From: Cerrena zonata
Taxonomy: Eukaryota > Basidiomycota > Agaricomycetes > Polyporales > Cerrenaceae
Direction of reading: 5' to 3'
Assembly (NCBI GenBank): GCA_038087015.1
Contig: JASBNA010000029.1
Span: 62,001-126,000 of the forward strand
DNA: 64,000 nt
Both the position numbers and the translations under genes were made by a program. Positions 1 to 11,556 of the stretch are shown piece after piece (the stretch's first letter is position 1; the number at the start of each line of letters is the position of its first letter). Under the pieces are notes generated by a model, which ran no database searches, had not been told where the DNA came from, and saw nothing but the letters and a program-made list of their open reading frames with translations.

Positions 1-1851
1 ATAGCATGGTCGGGTACGACAGGAGCCTGAGAGGTCTTGTTCTGAGGGCGCATGACTACAGGTTCTAGATCTTTGTCTGTAGGCGTAGCAGCTGGCCTCA
101 TAGCCTCCGCCGGAGCTTGAGGAGGGGGAGTACGTGATTTCGAAGCATCTGCTTGGTCTAGGTTCCCATCGGCGTTATCATCATCACGCGATGTCGGTTG
201 TTGAGGTGTGATGAGTGTAGGACTAGATATAGATGCCTCGAGGGATGTAGGAGACAGCGAGGTCGTATGCTGGATTGAAGAAGCGATCGTCGAAGGGGAC
301 AGGGTGGCACCAGTCACAGGAGGTAGTGTGCTTGGATCGCCGGTCTGTACACTTGGCTGATACAGGGGACCGTCGAAGGCGGGACCATCTCCCATCAGAT
401 CATCGTCATGATCACCGAGCAGGTTCGGATATACAGGTTCTTGGGCATTGGAAGTACCTCCCACCCCAGCATTGTTGTTTCCGACATTTCCGTTCACATC
501 AGCAGAAGCTGGTGCAGAAGCTTCTGGGAACTGGGTTGCCGAGGGTGAGGTAGCGGATAATATTTGAGCGGATTTCGGATTAGTGATGGGTTGCTCTGGC
601 AATGCGCGTGATTTACATTCGTCAGGAGCTAGTATAGAAATAAGTAACAAAAAACCATAAAAAATATGACGAATACTTACTAAACACCGACATAGCAAAT
701 TTAGTAAAGTCTTCTACCGTACTGCTATATGCATCCTTATTGAAGTCGGGCCAAGTTACCTTGGAGCGGGTGGTGGTTTCCCCGAAATGGTAACTAAATG
801 AGAATAAGTATTGCGCAGGTCTGGGAAGTCGTTGTACTCACCTGCGAACACCAATCTTCCCTCCGTCTTCACCAATCGGTCCTGCCATTAAGATGGAGAC
901 TACCATCCCATATTTCTTGGCTAGACCCTGTGCAATGGCATGCAAAACCGGTCCTGCAGATTTCAAAGCGCTGCGGTATGTTAGTTGACGCAGAGAATCG
1001 ATAAAATGGTGAGGGACATACTTATCGTAATCCTCAGCGGACTCGGGCTGATCTTGGAGTTTTGTAGACTTCTCGCTGGCGTTGTTTTGGGAGGCTTCGT
1101 ACTCTGCTTCGACCTTCTTCTTAAAGTCGATATGTTCACCTTTCCAGCACATGTTGGTAACTTCATGCTGGACGGTCATGCGAATCGATTTCTTGACCTG
1201 AGAAGTGAGCTCTTTACCCTCATTAATAGCTTTAGTGTAGGCGGCGTCAAGTGCAGAAGGTATGGAAGGAGCAATTTGAGTGTCCCAGTAGTTGCTCTGG
1301 TAGAATTGCTTCACCGACAGCTTTCGAGGTGGTTTGCTGTTGGAGGCGTGGATGAATGACAATACACTCTCGATACCACTAGACACATCAGACTTCTTGA
1401 TGTTATTTCGGCCGTAAAACCAGCGAGCTAGTTTCTGATTGGGGTTAGAAATATACAGCAGGTACAATAAGATATCTGACTGCAAACTCACTTTCCTAAG
1501 TTCGGCCCAGTATTCCTTACGGGACGCGACCACCTCAGCTGACTGATCTTCCAGGAAAGGAATCTTGTCAAGCCTGTTTTGAGGTATCTCGCCATGGACA
1601 GGAGCATCTTGATCCAAAGGTAAATCGTACCCATACATGTAGATCCATTGCGTAGTGACACGGTCATAGAAGATACCGACCTGAGTAGCCCCAGATTTGT
1701 GAGCGACTAACCATTCAGCTTCTAGAGACAGGAGAAACACGAGCTTGGTTCCTTGAACCCATGAGTCCGGCCCTCTTTTCTTGGGCTGTTTCACGAGCTC
1801 AGAACTCTTGGGAATAGAGGTGGTATTGCTAGTGGATGCGTCGTTCGACAT
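1..1851 (-). CDS. Hypothetical protein next to KDZ island, 3' end cut by window edge
   Basis: I do not recognise a named domain. The first long exon runs from the ATG at 1851 down to about 842 (about 336 residues) and ends at a clean GTGAGT donor. A short exon follows at about 793-682 and then a third exon that reaches base 1, so the C terminus is missing. The first exon is mostly helical and charged and has a conserved-looking stretch with the residues AGPIGEDGGKIGVR just before its end. The third exon is Pro/Ser/Thr/Asp-rich and looks disordered. No signal peptide or membrane segment is visible. It diverges from the viroplasmin-domain gene at 2112, sharing about 260 bp of upstream sequence. 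Its position suggests, but does not prove, that it is a passenger of the TET/JBP-KDZ island. The open frame is long and spliced cleanly, so I think the gene is real; its function is unknown. Confidence 0.6.
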
Positions 1852-2111
1852 AGCGACAGTAAGGATGGGGACTTGGGATGTTGAAATATTACATGATATG
1901 TCTGTATTTTATAACGAGCGACTATCGGACTAATAGTAGCGGGTAGTCACACAAAGGTACGCATATTTGAGCTTGTTTGTGTCAATGGCGCCTACCCGAA
2001 AGTATGGATATGCCCGTGAGATCTGTCGCTTACTTCCCTTCGTCCTAACATGATAAAATCCGACATGGTAAGCTCTGCTCAGTTCCCGTCCTTCTTCCAC
2101 ACCCCTATACC

Positions 2112-3987
2112 ATGGCAGATCGTAGCAACAGCGGCGAGGATCACCTCCGCCGCCTCTTTCACAATCTCTCCGTAACAAATACTGGGCAGATTGGTAGGTC
2201 TTTCGTTTATTGGGGTTGCTTATATTTCATTAGACTGTATATTGTTTTCTAGGTAACAGCAGCTCGCAGCACCGTCGTTCTCAGAGCAGACCTGTCCCTC
2301 TCGAGGAACTGAGCAATGGTACAATTTTCTCCCTTCTCGCTTTCGTTTACCACTGACATCCAAGACAGGTAGGCCTCCCAGCCTCAACTTCGTGTTTATT
2401 TCTGCCGAAAACATAGGTTCTGTCTTTCGTGAAGTCACCTCCTCTCTGGGTGGCATTGGAGGGGCTGCCAACACCCCTGACCCTGCGACGATTGCTAGAC
2501 CGGCCACTCCGGCTTCTATTTTTCCTATTGGCAATGTACCTCAGGGAGTCAATTTACGCGCATCTAGACGACTTCCCAGGCCAAGTGAGACTCAACACGT
2601 GCCACCTCCAAGTGGGGCGTCGTCTTCCTCGCAGCCTGTTCGCCAATGGGCAAGCTACACTGACATCCCGGAAGATTGGTTGGTTGAAGACTCCTCAGAA
2701 GACTCCGACACCTCTCGCCGCTCCTCTATAGAATTCCACACCACGTCGCCTGAGGATAGCGACTCAGATGCAGGTTACACTAGTGCCAGGCCTGACTCCC
2801 CTTTTGAGAACGCAACAAGCTCTAATACGATCACTCTGTATCCCGTCAACTCGCTTTATGGAGCTGACAACCATCAAGAACCTCCAAGTTCTAGCACAAA
2901 GGCGCAGGCCTCTGCTGCGAAGCGAGCTCCGCTACCATCCCCTGTGACGAGAGCCGCAGGAGATTCATCGGCATCTCGTAAGGCTTCAGGTTCGACATCT
3001 TCTGGAGTTTCCTCACACACCTTCGGTCGCGGCTCAACACTCCCTCCTAGAGGGCAAGCAACCTCCGCCGGACCTGGTGAATCATCCACATCACGACCAC
3101 ATGCCAACCCTCCTGTCCAGCCAGCCAGAAACGGCCAGGCTGACAATCGTGCTGAGCCAGATCCCGAGCAACCGCACAATCCGGTTTTATATAACCTTAC
3201 TACTCCCATCTCGCAGCGTGTAATCAATGGCTGGTAAGTTCTGCTTCTATTCTCCCGCGTGATATCCTCTGAAACTGTGACTAAGGGCACGTGCTGCTCA
3301 TCTATCCATGGGTCGTCCCAACACTCAAGTTCGCCGTATGACGCCTCGTCCACGTCGTCTAAGTCAAGGCAGGTGGTTCGTTGTTACTAAGGGCCGCATG
3401 GTCGGTGTATTCTCCGGTTGGTAAGTCAAAACTTGAAATTCTGTGGTAATATATCAAAATACTCATATAGTCGTAGGGCTGCAACCGAGCCACAGGTCAA
3501 CCAGTTCTCTGGTGCTATCTTTAAGGCCTATCCAACTCGGGAGATAGCCGAAGAGCGTTTCCGAGAGGTACAAGAACGGCGTGCCGTAATGCCTGGACTT
3601 GGTAAGTTGCTCTTCGTAATTACATCTAGAATAATATCACTTACCATGTCAACAGAAGGAATAGCAGCACAAGTCCGTTTCGAAGCTACCGCACCTGTTC
3701 AATACATGATTCGAGGCCCTCAAAATCCTGCTCCACAAGATGCCGCTGCAATCGTCGTCTTCAAGGGGCTGGTTGTTGGGGTATACAAAGACTGGTAAGT
3801 GTCTAATCGATTTTTTTTTTCGGAACTCAACAGTCTCATGAAATGTAGGTTGGATTGTGCCGACTACGTTGTAGGAATTCCAGGATCCGTTTACAACACA
3901 TTTAACAGTGTTGCTGCTGCAGAGCATGCATTCCAGCGTGCCCGAGATGAAGGGTTGCTCCAAAATGTCTATCCCGACCGTCATTAG
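2112..3987 (+). CDS. Protein with two tandem viroplasmin/RNase H1 N-terminal-like domains
   Basis: The start is the ATG at 2112 (MADRSNSGEDHLRRLF), followed by short exons joined by GT-AG introns near 2194-2252, 2319-2369, 3236-3285, 3421-3472, 3601-3655 and 3795-3848. The N-terminal two thirds are Ser/Pro/Thr-rich and probably disordered. The C-terminal third holds two copies of the small fold known from RNase H1 N termini and the caulimovirus viroplasmin (PF01693 type). Copy 1 has WFVVTKGRMVGVFSG, then VNQFSGAIFKAYPT. Copy 2 has AIVVFKGLVVGVYKDW, then VVGIPGSVYNTFNS. These match the family pattern KGR..G(I/V)(Y/F).SW....V.g.pGa.(F/Y)k.F. The family binds double-stranded RNA or RNA-DNA hybrids. 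No RNase H catalytic domain follows, so this is a binding-only protein. It lies upstream of the TET/JBP and KDZ genes on the same strand. A role in that element is inference. Confidence 0.72.
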
Positions 3988-5171
3988 TTTTAAATGTTTT
4001 GTTGCCTTCTTATCTCATGAGTCGGCATCCTTCCTTTCAATTTTTGTACTTCGTAGTATCTCCAAATGCAAATCTTCTTGGTATCATTGCAGTGTCATGT
4101 AAGAGTTGAATGAATTGAGGCAGAAATTGTGAATAATACACATATCACCCAACTCGAGATATCAACTTTGGGCATAGTGGTTCATTTTTTGCACTACAGT
4201 ATAGACTGCTGAGGTCCTGACCATTTTCCTAAATGCGATATATCTTTGAATCAGAGCCCAGTACAGTCTATCGCATACTACTACAAACTAAGAGTATTTA
4301 ACAACGTCGACGAAGGATAATTCTTACACACCTGATGAGTATGATTTACTGTTCACTCCCAACTCGAGTCCTAGGGAAGGTTCGCTAGCAGTATGCCCAT
4401 CCGAGTCAGTATTTTTATACTCCCTTAAGGTTGCAGACTGTTGGTTTGTGTTAAAGAAAACGTCGATACCTATTATGAGGAAGAGTCCATGAATATCTTA
4501 ATAAGAAAAGCAAGGGAGTGACTCGGAGGTGGATGATATTGAGACGAGACTGATCAATCATGTCGGATGGCTCTTGACTTTTAGTCCATGAGATTTGTAC
4601 ACCTTGAAGATACTAGAATGATATCAAAATTCGAACATTAACTTACATCTTAATTAAGTACATTCATGAAGGTAGGTATCAGTATCAGTACTCAATTTAT
4701 TTACGAAAGTGTCTGACCGTTGCACAATTTCTCCTTTGTAACTTGTTTCGTCCTGAGACTCGGAGAGGGATTTGATCGCTCACCTGGCGAAATGCGGCTA
4801 GGCGCTTTGACTCTTTCACTGACTGCCATCCCTTATCCTTCTCTCCACTTCCCCCTCATCTCGTTTTATTTCCACTATCTATAAAGTAAGTTTCTGATAT
4901 TCCTAATTATCTGGCCTTTCGTATTCTGCGGTTCCCCTTTTGTTAAAAGTTCAATGGACGCCTCGCTGTATCTCGACCGAGGTGCTATGAGCGCAACATT
5001 GACTTTTTCCAAGAGAATTCCTACGATTCCTTGCTTTTTATTTTCCCCCTCAATATGACGCGTATTTTCGCAGCATATTTGCATGTCGCGACGCGTCGAA
5101 ACACGTCGAAACACTTCTCTCCTTTCGGCCATTGTTTTATGTGTGCTAATTCATGCTTAATAGCCTTTCAA
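3988..5171. other. Gene-free spacer
   Basis: About 1.2 kb between the viroplasmin-domain gene and the TET/JBP gene. I see no supported coding exon on either strand, only short chance open frames. It presumably holds the 3' region of the first gene and the promoter of the TET/JBP gene. I looked for a terminal inverted repeat matching the sequence after the KDZ transposase and did not find one by eye. Confidence 0.5.
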
Positions 5172-6880
5172 ATGGACGGGCCTCGTTGTACGCGCTCCGG
5201 CGCGAAGTTCTCGCCTTACAAGACTGAGGAACCACTCTCCGTCCTCAAAACTGAGGAACCACTCTCCGTCCTCAAAACTTCGATCGATATCTCTCAACCG
5301 CTTCAAGACACATTTTCATACGCGTGGGATGCGGAAAATGCTCAGGACCTAGACGACACGGAAGGGTGTCCTTTAGAGGAGGAGGACGGCACAAAAGATG
5401 ACACAGACGACGACACGAACAGCGTAGACTCGTGTAAGAAAGATGGTAGCTATGAGGATGATCCCTATCCTCCTACATATTCCCCAAGCAAAGCTATCAA
5501 CTCCACGACCGATGATAGTTCGCTTATGAAGCAAGATGCTCGAAAGAGGGCATATTGTCGCAAGAAGAAACAGAAAACCCGCGAACGTAAACGCAGCGAG
5601 CCGGGACATTCCCTCTTTTCCCCGAAGTTCAAGGTTCGAGTGGCTCTTTCACAAAAACTCTCGAAGCTTGCCTTCATGCGGACCGATAGCAATGTTGCCA
5701 ATCTTCGCGCAGCAAAAGGAGCCTGGGTTGGTGTTAGAGGAGCCGTCGGACGTGGGCTTCGATCGTTACACTCGTTACTGGAAGAGGGATACGAGTACAA
5801 AGCCTGGGATGGGATGTAAGTAACCTAATACTCTGCCATCGGTATCTCCCTCATTTCGTTCAGTACCCCGTTTGTTGTGACAGATGAGGAAGATCGTATT
5901 TTTGTTGTCTTTGCTGGTCGACCTCAAGATCCTTCCTACAAGGATGATTGCTTGCTGGCTGATGCCGTAATGCAAGCTACTCACAATAAGCTTCAATTTG
6001 GAAGTGGCGATTGCCAGGTATTGCCTCGTCCGATGAATGGCTGTGCGAAGAACTGGCGAGGAAATTTCAAAGTTGCCAATGTAGGGGTTTCTTATGGCGG
6101 CGGCCAAAAGGTAGGCCATCAGTCTACGGTAACACATTATCGTTTTCATGTTGCTATCCTATAGTCTCCTGGGAACCTCTGTCATACAAAACACAACCGA
6201 GAAGTCCTGAATCAATTTTTCCAGCAGCCTTGCATCAGACGGCTTGCGAACTTCGCAAATTGTAAGTTTCTCTGCTATTCTCGATCGTTCTACTTATAAC
6301 TCCTACTTTTTTTGCAGCTGCGTTTGCATTTTATGCGCCGAAACTCAATCAGTATTACCGCAAGCATCTGGATCAGCTATGGCAACATAATAAACGTCTC
6401 AAGGTCAACGTTCCGATGAACATCTTCCCAGCTGCATCCATCAACTTTGGACCCGAGGCCGTATCTTGCGATCATCTAGATCACAACAATCTTGCTGGAG
6501 GACTGTGCTCTGTCACTGCCGGAGGGGATTTCGATCCTACGAAGGGCGGCCATATCTATCTGGTGAACCTACGTCTGGTGGTTGAGTTCCCTCCAGGATC
6601 AACAATTTTGATCCCCTCTTCTGTCATCCGACATGGCAACGTTCCAATTCAAACAGGGGAAACTCGCACCTCATTCACTCAGTATGCTGCTGGAGGTCTT
6701 TTCCGATGGGTCGAATATGGCTTCAAGACGTGGGACCAATTTTGGGAATCTGATCGAGAGCGTGCACTTAGGGAGCTGGAGAATCGCTCAGGGAAGTGGA
6801 AGGATTATTTAAGTTTATTTTCCAAGGTCAATGAGTTAGAGCATGATCACACTACTGTTCGTAATAGTCTCTCTACGTGA
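5172..6880 (+). CDS. TET/JBP-family 2-oxoglutarate/Fe(II) oxygenase (fungal type)
   Basis: This predicted nucleic-acid base oxygenase has four exons: 5172-5815, 5864-6110, 6165-6261 and 6318-6880. They join in frame to 516 residues. Residues 1-215 are charged and low-complexity and contain a tandem nine-residue repeat (KTEEPLSVL twice). The catalytic half carries the double-stranded beta-helix signature of fungal TET/JBP proteins. The iron ligands would be His382 and Asp384 (HLD in SCDHLDHNN) and His435 (VIRHGNVP). The 2-oxoglutarate-binding Arg would be Arg446 (GETRTSFTQY). The typical fungal strings GGHIYLVNLRLVVEFPPGST and FTQYAAGGLFRW are present. All metal and cosubstrate residues are intact, so the enzyme could be active. 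Relatives oxidise 5-methylcytosine; activity here is inferred. It lies 140 bp upstream of a KDZ transposase on the same strand, the arrangement reported for lineage-expanded fungal TET/JBP genes. Confidence 0.88.
5220..5273 (+). repeat. 27-bp tandem duplication inside the TET/JBP N-terminal region
   Basis: Two adjacent copies of a 27-nt unit (5220-5246 and 5247-5273) differ at one position near the start and encode KTEEPLSVL twice. The duplication stays in frame, in a low-complexity part of the protein outside the catalytic domain. It looks like recent slippage and is unlikely to affect catalysis. Confidence 0.85.
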
Positions 6881-7019
6881 ATATAGCCTTCTGTTTTTTT
6901 GCTTCCATAAGACGCGTAAATTTGGGAGTGGTTTTTTTCCAAAAGAGCTAACTGGGCATGTGATTCTGTTGATCGTAAATACATGTCACGGTCTCTACAG
7001 TAAGTTGGCCTGAAGCCTC

Positions 7020-10000
7020 ATGGCTACGAAACGTAGCAAGAAGAAAAACAAAACACTCCCGACCCTTCACGTTCACAATGGCCAGCAGGATGTCACTGCG
7101 GTGTCTGTCTCTGGGGTTTCTCAAGATGGGCGACGTGTCAAAATGAAAACTCTCGTCGCACCTCTACCCGAACTTGAGCAAGCCTCCTCCTCATCCAATG
7201 ACACACCATCTTGGGATGACGCTCCCCCCATAGAAATTCACCATGAACTCTCAGATGCTGTTGTCATTGCTAAACGACCTGCCAAGCGATATGAAAACTC
7301 GGTTTGTTCTCTAAAATAATCTATATTGTCACTGATCACGGTCTGACCAGAACCTGCTAGGATGCACCTTTGAAGACATTCAAAATTTATCAACAGGAGT
7401 ACTGTGATGAAGTCTTACGGCTCGATGGTCGCGGATCCTATGTCAACGTACCGTGCAAATGTGGGAATGAGCAGCCCATAATTCGCTGCAAGGATTGTAG
7501 TGGCGTTCATCTCGAATGCGTTGATTGTACTCGAGAGTATCATGGGTCTAAGAATCCCCTTCATCATATTGAGGTAAATCATGCTCCACCTATCACTCCT
7601 GGATCTGATATTAATATTGATTTCTAGAAGTGGAATGGGTCATTCTTTGAGAACACGACCCTATATGACATAGGCATGACCGTCTCTCTAGGCCATCCCT
7701 TGGGCGAGACTTGTATTGCACCATTGTCTCGTACAATCACAGTACTCAATACCAATGGAGTCCATCGGGTTCGCGTTAATTTTTGTGGATGCCAGCTCGG
7801 TTTCGAATTGAGAACACAACTCCTCCGCTTTGCTTGGTGGCCCGCCACTCCTCTTAATCCACGCTCCGCCGCTACATTTTCTGTTCTCCAACAGTTCCAA
7901 TATCTCAATCTTCAAGGCAATATTACCGCTTACGACTTCTATCGGGGTTTAGAACTCCAGACAGACGGGCGGTTAAGTGAGGACTTCCCTGTAAGTAATG
8001 TTCTCATCTAATTCCTTTATCATTCTACTCATTAATTTTGTTTCGAATTCAACAGGACCGTCTCCAATCATGGATGACAATGATCAGGGAGTGGCGAAAT
8101 GTGAAAGCACTGAAACGAGCTGGAAGAGTCCATCACGCGGATGGTGTAGAAGCCACATCACACGGCGAGCTTGCTATTCATTGCAGAGCTTGCCCAGATC
8201 CCAGTAGGAACCTACTTCCAAACTGGAAGGAAAACGAGAAATGGTCGTAAGTCACTATTATCGTATAATTCGCATTATTCTCGCTAATCAAAACGAAAGC
8301 TATCTTTATTGGCTCTCCACTTCACAGGATGCTAATTTCCGCTACAAGGGCCGTCAACGCGACACAAAAATGGAGGACATCTCTCTTTCTTCTGGGTGGT
8401 CCTACTTTGTCGAACATACTCAGTACCTTGAGCATATCAAGAAGTATGCTAATCAAGAGGAGGTACAGTTTATGGTTATGGCTCATGGATTCGACTATTA
8501 TATATGCTTACCTAGAGCTCTTTAGATCAGCACTTGTGCTGGCTTCCAAGCGATGCATCTTGCTAATTTGAAGAAACAGAAAGGACTCAATGCGACAGGC
8601 TTGGTCGGGGTGGCATGTTCTGATCACAAGATGTGGCGACCAAATGGTTTGGGAGATCTCCAAGTTGGCGAACGGTAAGCTCACTTAATTTGCATTTTAC
8701 ATTACATCAAATTCAAACTTTGGTGTAGATATTGTAACATGGACTACGTTTTTCTCTCCAGCATCGTTGGCGTTATGGTTCTTCTGATCCTCGCCTCTTA
8801 TGACATCGCTTGTCAATTTTTCGTTGGTTTCCCCCTTCGAGTCCCCCATCTTCCAGAGAGACTACGCCCTTCAATTCCTATCACGAGCATCATCCCGAAA
8901 ATTCCCAAAGCGCATATCTACACTCATAACGAAAAGTGCCATGGTCCATACTCCTTCAACTGGACAAAAGGAGCTGGTCGCACTGACGGCGAAGGTATTG
9001 AACGATTATGGGCAATTCTCAACAAGGCTGCATTGAGTGTACGTGAAATGACGCCATCTGCAAGAAGAGAAATGATCGATGACCTCTGTGGGTTTATCAA
9101 CTGGTGCAAAGTGGTGGGCTATGGTAGGTAACTCTCCCCAAAAATTTAACGTCTATATCTAACCCTTCAACAGGAGATTTCTTTCAGCGTCGTCTTGTCG
9201 AAGCCCTCAAAGAAGCCCTAAATACAAGAGCTGAGTTTGAAGGTTTGGATAGGTCACTACGCGAGGAGAATCGCAATCTCGTCGCTGAGTGGGACAAGAT
9301 GGTTGTGGACTTTGATAAAGATAAATCGAAGCCTTGTCCTTATATCTCAACAAACAAAGGTATAGATAGGCTTCTGACGAGAGTTTTAAGTATTGCTAAC
9401 AATAACATAGATATCCCTATGGCATCGGTCATCAAACGATTGGCAGAAGATGAAGCTGCGTCTGGAAGACGCACTCTGGAAGAGGGTAGTTATACTGCCT
9501 TTATCCTTTTTGCGCTAGATATTGAACGTCTTCAGTATGTTTCATTACTTATCTTTATTGATTACTAATTATAATATATATCCTAGAGCTTCAGTGAGAT
9601 CCAAGGTCTCCAAGCTGCCTTCGAATCCATCTATTACTCATGCTACTGTCGAAACTAATCGTTCCACTATTCGTCGCAAACTCAAGACATTTTGGGAAAC
9701 TCAAGCAGTTCTTATGCCTCGACTCACCCAACACATCCCCATCAATAAATCTCCCGATTCCAACGACATGGAGACTATCACTGTCTACCTCCCCTCCAAA
9801 CTTGTGCAGTCGACTCGGAACTCTGTTTGTGAACCAGAGCTTATTAAGACGGAAACAGAAATACGTGAAGCTCAACTACGACAATCCCTTGATGATCTTC
9901 ATCGGGAACTTCGGGCGAGGATGTTCGCCAACAAGTTCAAGATCAAGAATGTTACTGGAAACCGATATATGACTCGTGCTCGGGACTGGATGAAGCGTAT

Positions 10001-10793
10001 CGACGAGAAAGTCCTTGCTGCCAAACACGAGTACCAAGAAGCTCGTCGCGCGTACTTTTCACTCCAAGGCCACGGTCCTTGGGAAGAAAAATTCAAGGAC
10101 CTCAAGGATGAAGATGTTCGCGGTATCAATGAAAGGGCTCTGTCGAAGCAGGAGCGTCAGGAATGAAAGGTTGCCCGAGCAGCAGCAGGTCTAGACGATG
10201 ACGAGCTCGCTGCAGAACCGATGCCGGATGATTGTCACCCTGGAGAACGAAATCGTCAGCCAATATCATGGATATGGTACACTTTCTCTACTGGACGAAA
10301 TGATGAAGACGAAAATAGTCCGGAAGCACATGAAGGTATGTCGTTCACTATTGATCGATATAATATATTGTGTTAATGTTACTTTTAAGCACTTCGTATT
10401 GAGTGGGCAAGATCACGAGCACGTGCAAGTCGGTGGGAAGAACAGGTGTGCAAAACGGTAGAAGCCATGCGCCGAGTTCTTCAGTACACAGAGTCTGTCG
10501 CAGAAGATTGGGAAAAGCGAGCATCCCCAAGTCATCGGTCGGATGTATCCTCACAGTTGAGGGAGGGTTTGCGGTCGTATGCATTAGAGCAAGCTAATGC
10601 AGAAAGAGCTTTTTGCGCTCGCTTGCGTACTCAGTGGTACGGCTCTCGTGTTCGCGCATACAATTTTCTCTCTTCCATTGGTGTGCCGAAGAATGATCTT
10701 ACTGGTGTTTTTGATCTGCCATTACTTCCCCCCACATCGAAATCCCCACAGTTCATTCATTTGAAAGAACTGATTGCTCCCGAAGTTCATTAG
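7020..10793 (+). pseudogene. KDZ transposase with CxC2 zinc cluster, interrupted by an in-frame TGA
   Basis: This is a DNA transposase of the Kyakuja-Dileera-Zisupton superfamily, with about a dozen exons. The N-terminal CxC2 cluster is VPCKCGNEQPIIRCKDCSG, then LECVDCTREYH and LHHIEKWNG. The RNase H-like core follows: DANFRYKGR (first Asp), a zinc-binding region ending in GDLQVGERYCNMDYVF, YDIACQF (second Asp), THNEKCHGPYSFNW, and GAGRTDGEGIERLWAILN (candidate catalytic Glu). A helical C-terminal region extends to TAG at 10791. Acidic catalytic candidates and cysteines are preserved. However, the frame meets TGA at 10164-10166 after ALSKQERQE, and the same frame continues with KVARAAAGLDDDELAAEP and a typical KDZ tail. 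I call it a recently inactivated copy. The alternative is a 66-nt in-frame intron (about 10124-10189) that would remove the stop, but it has no good branch site. Confidence 0.85.
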
Positions 10794-10859
10794 TAATTAT
10801 ACAATATATATTTTTTCGTACTATAAATCATCGCGATTTGGATAGCATCGATAGCGGGA

Positions 10860-11450
10860 AGACGTTGCGACATTCCTAATTGAGGTGGAGGATGAGGACG
10901 ATACCACTACGCCTCGCTTAGAACATTCCCTACCATTTTGGGAACCCCAAAGGATCGAATATATGGCGGGCGGACCGCGGGCCCATAGTTTGAATAAGCA
11001 GAAAACGGAATCCAATAGATTTCCAATTCCACACGTGCTGTAGGAATCGTGTTCAACGCCAGAAAGAGGCGCCGTAGCATTCCCAATTAGGACGGATGGA
11101 CGTACAACGCGTGTACACCACTTACGCCTCGCTTAGGGATTGCCCTGCCATTTCGGGAACCCAAAGGAACTGAATTTTGGGTCAGTGGACCGTGAGCCGG
11201 TCATTTGAGCAAAGAGGAACAACGAGCGCCGATCTCGCTCGCCGTGGGAACTGTATTCAACGCCCCCGAGCATTCCTAATTGGGATGCAGGATGAAAGCA
11301 AGGAAGCACGACCACTACGCCTCGCTTATCAATTGACATCAACCGCCCCTACCATTTTGGGGACCCATGGGAACTAAATTTTAAGTGAACGGACCGTGAG
11401 CCCGTCATTTGGGCAAAGCGAGAGTAAGAAGCGCCGTATTTCCATTTCCG
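10860..11450. repeat. Three diverged tandem copies of a ~200-bp unit after the KDZ transposase
   Basis: Shared blocks recur in the same order. One is a 12-nt core, ACGCCTCGCTTA, near 10909, 11125 and 11318. Next comes CCATTT(T/C)GGGRACCC and a block ending in GGACCGYGRGCC. The interval also repeats AACGCC and ATTCC(T/C)AATT(A/G)GG blocks. Spacing is about 215 bp and then about 195 bp. The copies are clearly alignable but diverged. The array begins about 70 bp after the transposase stop, a position where DNA transposons often carry subterminal transposase-binding repeats. No coding potential is seen. Confidence 0.75.
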
Positions 11451-11540
11451 GTTATGTTTTTTTCTGCCAGATCACCCCCAAAGGCCGTACAAGCACTGTC
11501 CCTAGTTTCAAGGAGGATTACAAGTAAAGGTACTGCAGTA

Positions 11541-11556
11541 GGATTACAAGTAATCC
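11541..11556. repeat. Perfect 7-bp inverted repeat GGATTAC-AA-GTAATCC
   Basis: A 7-bp perfect inverted repeat with a 2-nt spacer. The left half with its spacer (GGATTACAAGTAA) also occurs at about 11515-11527, so a single motif appears twice within 45 bp. It could be a transposon end remnant or a protein-binding site; nothing decides this. Confidence 0.6.

Noticed and set aside
2112..3987. Endogenous caulimovirus insertion
   Set aside because: Only the small viroplasmin-like fold is present, in a spliced host-type gene; no reverse transcriptase, movement or coat protein sequence was seen nearby.
10164..10166. TGA read as selenocysteine or readthrough codon
   Set aside because: KDZ transposases are not selenoproteins and these fungi generally lack the pathway; a disabling mutation or a missed intron is simpler.
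1930..10860. Terminal inverted repeats bounding the KDZ/TET-JBP island
   Set aside because: I compared the sequence after the transposase with 1850-2110 and 3990-5170 by eye and found no convincing inverted match; a computed self-alignment is needed.
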